From: VFMC01 sp040380855 | GTDB taxonomy: Bacteria > Actinomycetota > Acidimicrobiia > Acidimicrobiales > Ilumatobacteraceae | NCBI GenBank assembly: GCA_040380855.1 | Contig: JBEIIG010000003.1 | Coordinates: 1-64,000, forward strand | Reading direction: 5' to 3' | Length of the DNA stretch: 64,000 nucleotides | In this document: in pieces, positions 27,287 through 36,028 of the stretch | How positions within the stretch are numbered: position 1 is the first letter of the stretch | Layout: every line of letters starts with the position of its first letter | Program-made: the position numbers and the translations under genes | Notes under the pieces: generated by a model | Told to the model about the DNA's origin: nothing | Databases searched by the model: none | The model's input: only the letters and a program-made list of their open reading frames with translations

Positions 27287-27598
27287 ATGCTCATCACCGC
27301 CTCCATCCCGAACGCTCTGGTGCTGGCCGATGAGCGCGGCCTGGAACAGCGTCGGGTCGCCCGTCGCCTCGATGCGACCAGCATCCGCAGCGTGCACACG
27401 TTCTACGAGGAAGACGGCCGGCTGTCGCTGGTGTTCAAAGGCCGCGGCCTGCGCACCGTGGCACTCGATGCCACCGCCCTCGCCGATGGCGCCACCCGCG
27501 ACGGCGTGGCCCGACTGGTGGCGACGGTGCGGGCCCGGGGTGTCCGCGTGGCCGACGGCGTCGACCAACTGCTCAGCTCGGTCGCACCGGCTCGCTGA
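27287..27598 (+). CDS. Small hypothetical protein
   Basis: 103 residues, not recognised. The sequence is compact and mixed alpha/beta (SVHTFYEEDGRLSLVFKGRG, then a helical C-terminus ending DGVDQLLSSVAPAR) with no signal peptide or Cys. The ATG at 27287 was chosen because upstream sequence is promoter-like. It diverges from the Rrf2 gene and its end overlaps the convergent cysN end by 26 bp. The position in the cys region hints at a sulfur link but nothing more. Confidence 0.5.
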   Translation: MLITASIPNALVLADERGLEQRRVARRLDATSIRSVHTFYEEDGRLSLVFKGRGLRTVALDATALADGATRDGVARLVATVRARGVRVADGVDQLLSSVAPAR

Positions 27599-28832
27599 TC
27601 AGCAGCGCCCCGGCGGTCACGTTGGTGGCCTCGTCGACGAGGATCATCCGGCCCCCTTCACGGCTGACCCGGTAGGACATCGCCGCCACGGGTTCGCTGA
27701 GCGTGAGGCGAACCACGGCCAGGTCGTTCAGTCCCACCTCGTCGGCAGCGAACCTCGACGCACTGGTGACATCGTGCACGTGCACCACCTCGTCGACGAC
27801 GGCCCGACCGGTGCGGGTGCCGTGCTTGAACCACAACCGTGTGCCGGCACGCAGCGGCGTGTCGATCATCCAGCACAGCGTGCCCTCCACCTCCTCGGAC
27901 ACCCGCACACCGTGGTCGCCGGCCACCAGCACATCGCCGCGTGCGATGTCGACGTCGTCGGCCAACTCCACCGCCACGGCATGACCGGGTGCGGCCGACT
28001 CGACGGCAGCGCCGTGTCGCTGCAGCCCCACCACCGTCGAGCGGCGGCCCGACGGCAGCATCGTCACCGTGTCGCCCACAGCGAGCGGCCCATCGGCGAG
28101 CCGGCCGGCATAGCCGCGATAGTCGCTGCCCTGCGGCCGCAGCACGCGCTGCACATCGAGGCGAGCGCCCCGCTGGTCGGCTACGAGGTCGGCATCGAAC
28201 TGTTCCAGCCACGGCAGTAGCGCCGGGCCCGCGTACCAGGGTGCCCGGTCAGAGCGCTCGACCAGGTTGTCGCCCTCCAGCGCGCTGATGGGGAACGCCA
28301 CGACGGCCACCGGATCCGGCAGGGCCTCGACGTAGGCGGTGGCCTCTTTCGCGATCACCTCGAACACCCCGTGGTCCCAGCCGACCAGATCCATCTTGTT
28401 CACCGCGAGGGCGATGGCCCGAACGCCCAGCAGCGAGGCGATGAACGCATGGCGGCGCGTCTGCTCGACCACGCCGTGGCGCGCGTCGACCAACACGATG
28501 GCCACGTCGGCGGTCGACGCGCCGGTGACCATGTTGCGCGTGTACTGCTGGTGGCCGGGCGTGTCGGCCACGATGAAGTTGCGCTGCGGTGTGGCGAAGT
28601 AGCGGTAGGCGACATCGATGGTGATGCCCTGCTCGCGCTCGGCGCGCAGGCCGTCGGTGAGCAGCGCCAGGTTCACCTCGCCGTCGCCGTAGCGTCGGCT
28701 GGCACGGGCCACAGCGGCCAACTGGTCCTCGAACACCGTCTTGGTGTCGTGCAGCAGACGGCCGATGAGCGTGCTCTTGCCGTCGTCGACCGAACCGGCC
28801 GTGGCGATGCGCAGGGTGGGCAGACCACTCAT
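27573..28832 (-). CDS. cysN: Sulfate adenylyltransferase GTPase subunit
   Basis: A 419-residue EF-Tu-like GTPase subunit of ATP sulfurylase. P-loop GSVDDGKSTLIGRLLHDTK, G3 ADTPGHQQYTRNM, and G4 NKMDLVGWDH are intact, and beta-barrel domains follow from about residue 215. Length is that of CysN alone, without a fused APS kinase domain. Its ATG overlaps the cysD stop by one base. It works with CysD to activate sulfate to APS. Confidence 0.94.
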   Translation of the reverse strand: MSGLPTLRIATAGSVDDGKSTLIGRLLHDTKTVFEDQLAAVARASRRYGDGEVNLALLTDGLRAEREQGITIDVAYRYFATPQRNFIVADTPGHQQYTRNMVTGASTADVAIVLVDARHGVVEQTRRHAFIASLLGVRAIALAVNKMDLVGWDHGVFEVIAKEATAYVEALPDPVAVVAFPISALEGDNLVERSDRAPWYAGPALLPWLEQFDADLVADQRGARLDVQRVLRPQGSDYRGYAGRLADGPLAVGDTVTMLPSGRRSTVVGLQRHGAAVESAAPGHAVAVELADDVDIARGDVLVAGDHGVRVSEEVEGTLCWMIDTPLRAGTRLWFKHGTRTGRAVVDEVVHVHDVTSASRFAADEVGLNDLAVVRLTLSEPVAAMSYRVSREGGRMILVDEATNVTAGALLISEPVRPS

Positions 28833-29770
28833 CAGAAGTACCCCTCTCGTTTGCGGTCCTCCATGGCCGACTCGCTGAACGTGTCGTCGGCACGGGTGGC
28901 GCCGCGTTCGGTGATACGCGCCGCCGCCACTTCGGCCAGCACGTCGTCGATCGTCGCCGCGTCCGAGCGCACCGCGCCGGTGCAGCTCATGTCGCCCACG
29001 GTGCGGTAGCGCACCGTCTCCTCGAACGACACCTCGCCGGGCTCGAGCACCACGGGCCCGCCCACGTTCAGCAGCATCCCGTCGCGTTCGACCACGGTGC
29101 GACGGTGCGAGAAGTAGATGCTCGGCAGCGGCACCGCGGCGACGGCGATGTAGCGCCAGATGTCGAGTTCGGTCCAGTTGCTGAGCGGGAAGGCGCGCAG
29201 GTGCTCGCCCTTGCGGATGCGGGCGTTCAGCACGTCCCACGGCTCGGGCCGCTGGTTGCGCGGGTCCCACCGGCCGTGCCGGTCGCGGAACGACACGATG
29301 CGCTCCTTGGCCCGGGCCTTGTCCTCGTCGCGACGGCCGCCGCCGAACGCAGCGTCGAAGCCGTGCTCGGTGATGGCGTCGAGCAGGGTGACGCTCTGCA
29401 GTCGGTTGCGCGAGGCGCGCGGCCCTGCGTCCTCCACCACCCGGCCGGCGTCGATCGATTCCTGCACGCTGGCCACCAGCAGCCGTACGCCGGCGTTGCG
29501 CACGAACTCGTCGCGGTAGTCGATCACCTCCGGGAAGTTGTGGCCGGTGTCGACGTGCAGCACCGGGAACGGCAGCCGTGCCGGGGCGAACGCCAGCAGG
29601 GCGAGGTGCAGCAGCACGGCCGAGTCCTTGCCGCCGCTGAACAGCAGCACCGGGTTCTCGCACTCGGTGGCGACTTCGCGAATGATCGTGATGGCCTCGT
29701 CGACCAGCGACTCGAGATGTGCGTCGGTGCCGGCGAGGGTGAGGTTTCGCAGCGAGGTGTCGGTGCTCAT
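28832..29770 (-). CDS. cysD: Sulfate adenylyltransferase small subunit
   Basis: A 312-residue PAPS-reductase-like ATP pyrophosphatase. The SGGKDS P-loop variant (PVLLFSGGKDSAVLLHLA), HVDTGHNFPEVIDYRDEF, and GGRRDEDKARAKERI are typical CysD motifs, as is the end SAMEDRKREGYF. It forms APS with CysN. It overlaps cysH by ATGA and cysN by one base. Confidence 0.95.
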   Translation of the reverse strand: MSTDTSLRNLTLAGTDAHLESLVDEAITIIREVATECENPVLLFSGGKDSAVLLHLALLAFAPARLPFPVLHVDTGHNFPEVIDYRDEFVRNAGVRLLVASVQESIDAGRVVEDAGPRASRNRLQSVTLLDAITEHGFDAAFGGGRRDEDKARAKERIVSFRDRHGRWDPRNQRPEPWDVLNARIRKGEHLRAFPLSNWTELDIWRYIAVAAVPLPSIYFSHRRTVVERDGMLLNVGGPVVLEPGEVSFEETVRYRTVGDMSCTGAVRSDAATIDDVLAEVAAARITERGATRADDTFSESAMEDRKREGYF

Positions 29771-30429
29771 ACGTGCAGCCCGCACTCGGTCTTCGCGTTG
29801 CCGGCCCAGCGGCCACCGCGTCGGTCCTCGCCGGGCGCGACGGGTCGGGTGCACGGCCAGCACCCGATCGACGGGTAGCCGCGCTCGCTCAGCGGGTTGG
29901 CGGGCAGGTCGTGCAGTTGGGCGTACAGCGCCATCGCATCGTCGTCCCAGGTGGCCAGTGGGTTCACCTTCACCAGGTTGCGGCCCACGTCGAAACCGGC
30001 CACCGGCGCGTTGGCGCGGGTGGGGCCGTCGACCCGGCGCACGCCGGTGATCCACGCCGCCTTGCCGGCCAGTGCCCGCTGCAGCGGCTCGACCTTGCGC
30101 AGCTGGCAGCAGCCCTCCACGTCGTGCTGCCACCGGTTGTCGGGCACCACCTCGTCGAGCGGCCGCACCACGCGCACCCGCATACCGAACCGGCGGCGCA
30201 TCTCGTCGACGAGCCACTGGGTTTCGGCGAACAGGTACTGCGTGTCGAGCAGCACGATGTCGGCGTCGGGATGTGCGGTGTGCACCAGATGGGCGAGCAC
30301 GGCGTCTTCGAAACTCACCGTGGCCACCACGTGCTCGACGCCGTGAGCATCGATGGCCCAGCGGACGATGTCGAGCGGGTGCTGCCCCTCGAGGTCGGCG
30401 GGGACGGGAACGGAGACGGATGCGGTCAC
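29767..30429 (-). CDS. cysH: APS reductase (thioredoxin-dependent, 4Fe-4S)
   Basis: A 220-residue reductase of adenylylsulfate to sulfite. The four cluster Cys are present: Cys107-Cys108 (CCQLRKVEPL) and Cys190/Cys193 (SIGCWPCTR). This distinguishes it from cluster-free PAPS reductases. The catalytic Cys216 sits in ECGLHV at the C-terminus. It is the first gene of cysH-cysD-cysN. The GTG start at 30429 coincides with the expected transcription start of a TTGACA promoter, so the message may be leaderless. Confidence 0.93.
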   Translation of the reverse strand: MTASVSVPVPADLEGQHPLDIVRWAIDAHGVEHVVATVSFEDAVLAHLVHTAHPDADIVLLDTQYLFAETQWLVDEMRRRFGMRVRVVRPLDEVVPDNRWQHDVEGCCQLRKVEPLQRALAGKAAWITGVRRVDGPTRANAPVAGFDVGRNLVKVNPLATWDDDAMALYAQLHDLPANPLSERGYPSIGCWPCTRPVAPGEDRRGGRWAGNAKTECGLHV

Positions 30430-30435
30430 GTCCGC

Positions 30436-30464
30436 AGTCTGATAATTCCGATCAGGTTTGTCAA
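30436..30464 (-). promoter_or_regulatory. cysHDN promoter with overlapping inverted repeat
   Basis: On the minus strand, TTGACA (30464-30459) is followed after exactly 17 bp by CAGACT (30441-30436). The perfect inverted repeat CTGAT-N7-ATCAG (30439-30455) covers the spacer and part of the -10 element and contains CGGAATTA, also found upstream of the Rrf2 gene. The geometry suits repression by the adjacent Rrf2 protein. The inferred start site falls on the GTG codon of cysH. Confidence 0.6.
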
Positions 30465-30480
30465 CTTTTACGGACGGGGG

Positions 30481-31215
30481 TCACGCCCGCCATCTCGTCG
30501 TGGCCAGGAACCCCTCGACGAAGGCATCGGCCGGATGCCCGTACACCTCGTCGGGAGGCCCGATCTGCACCAGGCGACCGGCGTTCATCACCGCCACCCG
30601 TCGGCCGAGCGTGAGCGCCTCGGCGCGGTCGTGGGTGACCAGCACCGCCGCAGTGCCCTGCTGTGCCAGGAGGGCGGCCACCTCGGCGCCCACGTCGTCG
30701 CGCAGTTGCTCGTCGAGGCTGGCGAACGGCTCGTCGAGCAGCACCACCGCTGGACGCGGTGCCAGTGCACGGGCCAGGGCGATGCGTTGCTGCTCGCCAC
30801 CCGACAACTCGTGCGGATAGCGCCGCGCCGTGTGGGTGAGGCGCACCAACTGCAGCACCTCGTCGACCCGCGCGACGCGCTCGCTCCGGGGCAGGTGGCG
30901 CAATCCGAACGCCACGTTCGCGTCGACCCGCATGTGGCCGAACAGGGCGTGGTCCTGGAACACCAGGCCGATGCGTCGCTGCTCGGCTTCGAGCGCAGTG
31001 ACGTCGCGCTCGCCCAGCCACACCCGGCCCGCCGACGCTCGATCGAGGCCGGCAACGGCACGCAGGAGGGTGGACTTGCCGCAACCGCTCGGCCCGACGA
31101 GCGACAGCAGTTCGCCCGCGTGCACCACGAACGACACGTCGTCGACCACGACGTGGTCGCCGTAGCGACAGGTGAGGCCCTCCACGCGCAACGCGACATC
31201 CGGCACGACCGTCAC
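30481..31215 (-). CDS. fbpC: ABC transporter ATPase, ferric iron type
   Basis: A 244-residue ATPase. Walker A VGPSGCGKSTLLRA, Q-loop VFQDHALFGHM, signature ELSGGEQQRIALARALA, Walker B VVLLDEPFASLDEQ and the switch His in VTHDRAEAL are all present. Short for an FbpC and lacks the C-terminal regulatory domain. The GTG at 31215 overlaps the permease stop (GTGA). It energises the Fbp-type iron importer encoded with the next two genes. Confidence 0.9.
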   Translation of the reverse strand: MTVVPDVALRVEGLTCRYGDHVVVDDVSFVVHAGELLSLVGPSGCGKSTLLRAVAGLDRASAGRVWLGERDVTALEAEQRRIGLVFQDHALFGHMRVDANVAFGLRHLPRSERVARVDEVLQLVRLTHTARRYPHELSGGEQQRIALARALAPRPAVVLLDEPFASLDEQLRDDVGAEVAALLAQQGTAAVLVTHDRAEALTLGRRVAVMNAGRLVQIGPPDEVYGHPADAFVEGFLATTRWRA

Positions 31216-32786
31216 GATGTCACCCGAGCCCCTCGTTCCAGCGCCCACAGCAGCGCAGCGACCGGCACCATACCCACCATCACGATGGCCAGCGACGGCA
31301 ACGCCGCCTGCACCCACAGGCTCTCGGAGGTGGCCTGCCACACCCATACCGACAGCGTGTCGGTGCCGAAGGGCCGCAGCAGCAGCGTGATGGGCAGTTC
31401 CTTCACGGTGTCGACCGCCACCAGCGCGGCCGCTGCGAGCAGGGCGGCCCGTGCCTGGGGCAACTCGACCCGCAGCGCCACCCGCCACGGCCGAGCACCC
31501 AGTGTCCGGGCGCTGTCGACCGCATGTGCGGGCACCGCCGACAGGCCGGCGTCGACACCCTGGTAGCCGACGGCGAGGAACCGGACCACCAGCCCGTACA
31601 CCAGGCCGACGAGCGACCCCACCAGGAGCACGCCGCCCGGTACCCACCCACGTCGGTCGAGTGACGCGAGCGTCACCACCACACCGATGGCCACCACCGG
31701 CCCCGGCACCGCGTAGCCGAGGCTCGCCACCCGGGCCAGGGCAGTGCCTGCCCGCCCCCGCCGCCGAGCCACGAGCGCGATGGCCGTGCCCGCGCCCATG
31801 CACACGACCGTGGCCAGTGCCGCCACCTGCAACGTGTTCGTCAGGTGGTGCGAGAAATCACCCGCGACCGTGGCGGTTGCACCGGAGCGGTGGGCGTCGC
31901 TCGCCCAGCGGGCCAGCCGCACGACCGGCATCACCACGGCCGCACCGAGCACCAGCACCGCGCCGCCGAGTGCACCGACAGCGCCGAGCCCGCGCAACGG
32001 CCGTGTGTGCGGCCCGCGCCGGGCGCCGTGCTGTGCATAGCGCGCACCGCCGCGCAGGCCGCGCTCGAGCGCGATCAAGCCCACCGCTGCCACGATCAGC
32101 ACCATCGCCAACTCGGTGGCGGCGTCGCGGTCGCCGGTGCCGAACCACACCCGCAACACGCCATCGGCGACCGTGCTGACGTTGAACAGCCGCACCGTGC
32201 CGATGTCGGTGAGTACCTCCATCACCACCAGCGCACTGCCTGCCGCCAGCGACGGGCGAGCGGCGGGCAGCACGACCCGCCAGAACGTGCGCCGCCGCGA
32301 GGCTCCGAGGCTGCGTGCCGCGGCGACCGTGGCCTGCGCCTGGTCGCGGAACGCTGCCCGGGCGAACAGGAACACATAGGGGTAGAGCGTCAGGATCATC
32401 ACTGCCGCACACACCCAGATGCTGCGCACACCACGCGCGCCGAGCGGCCCGGCCAACGTGTCGAGCCACACGAAGCCGAGCACATAGCCGGGCACGGCGA
32501 GCGGCGCGACGAGCAGCCAACCGAGGATGCGTCGACCCCGGAACTCGTAGGCGGTCACCAACCAGGCGAGCGCCGTACCGAGCAGGAGCGTTCCTGCGAG
32601 CACGGTGACCGACAGCGTGACCGTGTCGCGCAGCATGCCCGGGAGGCGAGTACGCCAGAGCTGTCGCCAGATCTCGGTGTCGGGGTCGGTGAGCGACCAG
32701 GCCACCACGGCCACTGGCGCGGCCAGCACCCCCGCCACTGCGGTGAGGGCGGCCCAACCCGGCAGTGAACGGGTGCTGAGGGTCAC
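31212..32786 (-). CDS. fbpB: Ferric iron ABC transporter permease (fused two-domain)
   Basis: A 524-residue permease with about twelve helices in two homologous halves, as usual for FbpB. Each half has an EAA-type loop (AARSLGASRRRTFWRVVLPA, and SARTLGARPWRVALRVELPQ). It overlaps both neighbours by GTGA, fixing an operon substrate-binding protein - permease - ATPase. It moves iron across the membrane. Confidence 0.9.
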   Translation of the reverse strand: MTLSTRSLPGWAALTAVAGVLAAPVAVVAWSLTDPDTEIWRQLWRTRLPGMLRDTVTLSVTVLAGTLLLGTALAWLVTAYEFRGRRILGWLLVAPLAVPGYVLGFVWLDTLAGPLGARGVRSIWVCAAVMILTLYPYVFLFARAAFRDQAQATVAAARSLGASRRRTFWRVVLPAARPSLAAGSALVVMEVLTDIGTVRLFNVSTVADGVLRVWFGTGDRDAATELAMVLIVAAVGLIALERGLRGGARYAQHGARRGPHTRPLRGLGAVGALGGAVLVLGAAVVMPVVRLARWASDAHRSGATATVAGDFSHHLTNTLQVAALATVVCMGAGTAIALVARRRGRAGTALARVASLGYAVPGPVVAIGVVVTLASLDRRGWVPGGVLLVGSLVGLVYGLVVRFLAVGYQGVDAGLSAVPAHAVDSARTLGARPWRVALRVELPQARAALLAAAALVAVDTVKELPITLLLRPFGTDTLSVWVWQATSESLWVQAALPSLAIVMVGMVPVAALLWALERGARVTS

Positions 32787-33820
32787 TCGTACCCGGCGGT
32801 CGACAGCAGGTCGACGGCGAGCGGATTCAACTCGCCGAGGCGGCGTACGGCTGCGATGTTCGCCGTGAACTCGCCCCAGCCGGCAACGACAGAGGCGGGG
32901 GGAACGCTGGGGTCGGCGGGGTACTCGAAGTTGGCGTCGCTGAACTGTTTCTGGCCGTCGGTGGCCAGCCACTCGAGCAGCTTGCGGGCACCCTCGGGAT
33001 TCGGCGCGTGGGTGGTGACGGCCGCCGCGCTGACGTTCACGTGAGTACCCGCGCCGTCCTGGTCGGGCCAGCTGATGGCCACGGGGAAGGCGGGATCGTC
33101 GGTGACCAGCCGGCCGAGGTAGTAGGTGTTGGCGATCGCCACATCGCAGTCGCCGGCAGCGACGGCTTTGTAGATGTCGGTGTCGCTGTCGATGTAGAGC
33201 GGGTCGTTGGCCACCCACGTCTCGACCAGCGCCAGCGCAGCCGGTTCACCCAGGTCGGCGATGAGCGACGCAACAAGCGACTGGGTGTACGGGTGGGTGC
33301 TGGGCCGCAGGCACAGGCGGCCCTTCCACTGCGGATCGCCGATCGCGGCATAGGTGGTGGGCGGCTCGGCGACGCGTTCGGTCGAGTAGATCACCACGCG
33401 CGCCCGGCGGCTGAGTGCGTACCACGTGCCGTCGTCGCTGCGGAGCTCGGCGGGGACGGCCTTGTCGAGCACCGGGCTCTCGATCGAGGCGAGCGCTCCG
33501 GCCGCTGCGGCGAGTTCGATGTTCGCTGCATCGGCGGCCATCAACAGATCGGCGGGGGTGTTCTTGCCCTCGGCGACGAGCCGCTCGCGCAGTTCGGGGT
33601 CCTTGCCCGTGGTGAAGCGCACCTCGATGCCGGTGGCTGCGGTGAAAGCCTCGAACACGGGCTCGATGCCGTAGTGGCGGCCGGTGTACACCGTCACGAT
33701 GCCTGCGCCGGGGCCTGCACCGGAGCCGTCGGAGGAGTCGTCGTCGCTCCCGCACGCAGCGAGTGCCGTCGTAACCAGCACGAGGGATACCACGAGCCTG
33801 AAGGTGTACCTGTTCTGCAT
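32783..33820 (-). CDS. fbpA: Ferric iron-binding lipoprotein (Fbp/FutA type)
   Basis: A 345-residue extracellular solute-binding lipoprotein. The signal peptide ends in a lipobox (LVTTALAACG), a short Asp/Ser/Gly linker follows, then the FbpA-type fold (IVTVYTGRHYGIEPVFEAF). The iron-ligand tyrosine pair lies in IANTYYLGRLVTD. It delivers Fe3+ to the permease. A palindrome TAAAGCCAGCCTTA lies 3 bp before the start and resembles a DtxR/IdeR iron box. Confidence 0.9.
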   Translation of the reverse strand: MQNRYTFRLVVSLVLVTTALAACGSDDDSSDGSGAGPGAGIVTVYTGRHYGIEPVFEAFTAATGIEVRFTTGKDPELRERLVAEGKNTPADLLMAADAANIELAAAAGALASIESPVLDKAVPAELRSDDGTWYALSRRARVVIYSTERVAEPPTTYAAIGDPQWKGRLCLRPSTHPYTQSLVASLIADLGEPAALALVETWVANDPLYIDSDTDIYKAVAAGDCDVAIANTYYLGRLVTDDPAFPVAISWPDQDGAGTHVNVSAAAVTTHAPNPEGARKLLEWLATDGQKQFSDANFEYPADPSVPPASVVAGWGEFTANIAAVRRLGELNPLAVDLLSTAGYE

Positions 33821-33822
33821 AG

Positions 33823-33836
33823 TAAAGCCAGCCTTA
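33823..33836. promoter_or_regulatory. Candidate iron box (DtxR/IdeR-like) upstream of fbpA
   Basis: TAAAGCCAGCCTTA, on the minus strand TAAGGCTGGCTTTA, is a near-perfect inverted repeat resembling the TAAGGc-type half-sites of DtxR/IdeR operators. It lies directly before the iron-uptake operon start, where iron-bound repressor would block transcription. Half-sites match only partly, so this is tentative. Confidence 0.5.
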
Positions 33837-33905
33837 CATTCCCGATGGATGATGTCAACTCGTTCACCACCGTGGGCGGCGCACGTCAGGCGTAGCCTCG
33901 TCGAC

Positions 33906-34517
33906 ATGCGCATCGAGTTCTGGATCGATCCCATCTGCCCCTGGTGCTGGGTCACCTCCCGCTGGGTCACCGACATCGCCCCGCACCGCGACGTACAGAT
34001 CACCTGGCGGTCGATCAGCCTGCTGATGAAGAACGGCATTGGTCCCGACTCGCCGTGGTACGAACCGGCAGCCGCCACCCACGGCCTGCTGCGCGTGATG
34101 GAGTCGGTGCGTGCCGCCGAGGGCGATCCTCCGCTCGGTGGCCTCTACGCCGTGTTCGGCGAGCACATCCATCACCGAGGCGAGCGCACCGTCGACGCCG
34201 CGGCCCTGCTGGCCGAGGCCGGTCTCGACACCGCTCATGCAGCCGCCGCGAACGACGACTCGTGGGACGCGGTCATCCGTGCCTCGATGGACGACGGCCT
34301 GTCGCTCACCGGCAACGACGTGGGCACGCCGATCATCGGGTTCACGACGCCCGCCGGCAAGCGCGTCGGGTTCTTCGGCCCGGTCATCACCCGTCGCCCG
34401 CCGCTCGACGACGCGCTGCGCCTGTGGGACGGCCTCACGATGATGGCGGGTGTCGACGGGTTCTGGGAACTGAAGCGCACACGCACCGAAGACCCCGACT
34501 TCACCCCACCTGCGTGA
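33906..34517 (+). CDS. DsbA-fold CPWC oxidoreductase, Rv2466c-like (mycothiol-dependent nitroreductase type)
   Basis: A 203-residue thioredoxin-fold protein. IDPICPWCWVTSRWV places an active-site CPWC at residues 11-14, followed by ITWRSISLLMKN. This matches the actinobacterial Rv2466c group, in which the first Cys reacts with mycothiol. The late cis-Pro region is GTPIIGFTTPAGKRVGFFGP. It is probably cytosolic because no signal is present. The context gives no substrate. Mycothiol use is inferred from the family, not shown by other genes here. Confidence 0.8.
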   Translation: MRIEFWIDPICPWCWVTSRWVTDIAPHRDVQITWRSISLLMKNGIGPDSPWYEPAAATHGLLRVMESVRAAEGDPPLGGLYAVFGEHIHHRGERTVDAAALLAEAGLDTAHAAAANDDSWDAVIRASMDDGLSLTGNDVGTPIIGFTTPAGKRVGFFGPVITRRPPLDDALRLWDGLTMMAGVDGFWELKRTRTEDPDFTPPA

Positions 34518-34581
34518 CGCGGGCCGTCGTTGCACCAGCCATCTGACGGCAGGACGGACCGCCCCACTAGGGTCGGCCGCG

Positions 34582-35502
34582 ATGCCGGCCGAATCCACCT
34601 CGCCGCGCGGCCGGTCCCTCGGACTGCTCGCTGTGCTGGGTGCCACTGCGTTCTGGTCGTTCGGCGGTGTGCTCGGCAAGGCCACCGGTGTGGGTGGTGT
34701 GGTGCTGTCGTTCTGGCGCATGTGGGTGGCCACGGCCGTGTTGTTGCTGATCGCGCTGGTGTTGAAGCGCTGGCCGAGCCGGACCGACTTCCGGCGCGCC
34801 GCGCCGCTCGGCGTGCTGTTCGGGCTGAACATCTGCACGTTCTTCACCGCACTCCAGTACGTCAGCGTCGCCGTGGCACTCATCATCGGCGCCCTCACGC
34901 CGGTGGTGGCCTTGCCCATCGCCGTGGTACTGATGGGCGAGCGGCTGACCACCGTGAAGGTCGTGTGTGCCGTCACCGCCGTGTCCGGTGTGGTGGTCGC
35001 CGTACTGGCCGCGCCAACCGACGACGAACAGGCGGCGAACCTTGCTGTGGGCTACGTGTGGGCTGTCGTCTCGCTGCTCATCTGGGTGGCCTACCTGCTG
35101 CTCGCCAAGCGCGCCCGCGAGGGCATCGAGACCTTCCGCTTCATGGTGGTGATGTCGTTGGTGGGGGCGGTCACCGTGTCGATGATCATGCCGTTCGTCG
35201 ATCAACCGATCGACAGCCTCGACCGGTCGGGATGGGTGTGGGTGGTGCTGTTGTCGCTCGGGCCGGGCATCGCCGGCCACGGCCTGCTCACCTGGGCCCA
35301 CCCGCGGGTCGACGCGTCGGTGTCGTCGTTGCTCATCCAGGCCGAACCGGTGGGTGCCACCATCGCGGCCTGGGTGTTCCTCGGCGAGAAGGTGAGCCTG
35401 GTCCAGGGCGTCGCCATGGGTGTGGTGCTCGTGGCCCTCGGGGTGTTGGCCTGGCGCGAGGCACGCGACGTGGGACTGGCGCTCGACGAAGCCATCGCCT
35501 GA
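34582..35502 (+). CDS. EamA/DMT-family transporter
   Basis: A 306-residue membrane protein of the drug/metabolite transporter superfamily: ten helices in two EamA repeats, the first beginning AVLGATAFWSFGGVLGKATG and the second around WAVVSLLIWVAYLLLAKRAR. LTPVVALPIAVVLMGERLT and AEPVGATIAAWVFLGEKVS are the paired repeat signatures. It likely exports or imports small metabolites or amino acids; the substrate is unknown. Confidence 0.85.
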   Translation: MPAESTSPRGRSLGLLAVLGATAFWSFGGVLGKATGVGGVVLSFWRMWVATAVLLLIALVLKRWPSRTDFRRAAPLGVLFGLNICTFFTALQYVSVAVALIIGALTPVVALPIAVVLMGERLTTVKVVCAVTAVSGVVVAVLAAPTDDEQAANLAVGYVWAVVSLLIWVAYLLLAKRAREGIETFRFMVVMSLVGAVTVSMIMPFVDQPIDSLDRSGWVWVVLLSLGPGIAGHGLLTWAHPRVDASVSSLLIQAEPVGATIAAWVFLGEKVSLVQGVAMGVVLVALGVLAWREARDVGLALDEAIA

Positions 35503-35524
35503 CGCGCCGCGGTAACGTCCGCGC

Positions 35525-36025
35525 ATGCCGCTGCACCATGTCGCCTACGCCACCCGCGATGTCGAAGCCACCACGCGCTTCTATGAGGAGTTGATGGGCT
35601 TCCCGCTGGTGCACACCGAGGTGCAGGCGCACGGCGAGAGCACATGGATGCGGCACATCTTCTTCGACATCGGCCCCGACAGCGACGGCAACCACGAGGC
35701 CATCGCCTTCTTCCAGTTCGAGGGGGTGGGCGAGCAACCCGAATGGAAGACCGACCTGGCCGACAGCGTGGGCGTGCCGGTGTGGGTGAACCACTGCGCG
35801 TTCCGTGCCACGTCCGAACAGCAGGAGGAGGTGCGGGCCCGCATGACCGCCGCCGGCGTCGCCCCGTTGATGGAGGTCGACCACGGCTGGTGCCACTCGC
35901 TGTACTACGTCGACCCCAACGGCATCATGGTCGAGTTGTGCCGCGACACGCCCGGGTTCACGCCGAACCCGCCCGAGGCGCACCGGCTGCTCACCGCCGA
36001 CGTGCGCGAGAGCTCGAAGGTCTGA
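35525..36025 (+). CDS. VOC-superfamily (glyoxalase-like) dioxygenase-type protein
   Basis: A 166-residue single VOC module pair. It opens PLHHVAYATRDVEATTRFYE with a His metal ligand; further ligands are likely in NHCAFRA and the Glu of NGIMVELCRDTPG. Sits 3 bp before a CMD-like gene, so the two are probably cotranscribed. It could be a glyoxalase, an extradiol-type dioxygenase or an epimerase-like enzyme. Confidence 0.75.
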   Translation: MPLHHVAYATRDVEATTRFYEELMGFPLVHTEVQAHGESTWMRHIFFDIGPDSDGNHEAIAFFQFEGVGEQPEWKTDLADSVGVPVWVNHCAFRATSEQQEEVRARMTAAGVAPLMEVDHGWCHSLYYVDPNGIMVELCRDTPGFTPNPPEAHRLLTADVRESSKV

Positions 36026-36028
36026 GCC

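Noticed and set aside
31212..32786. Double-length iron permease as an unusual fusion
   Set aside because: FbpB-type permeases normally contain two fused halves.
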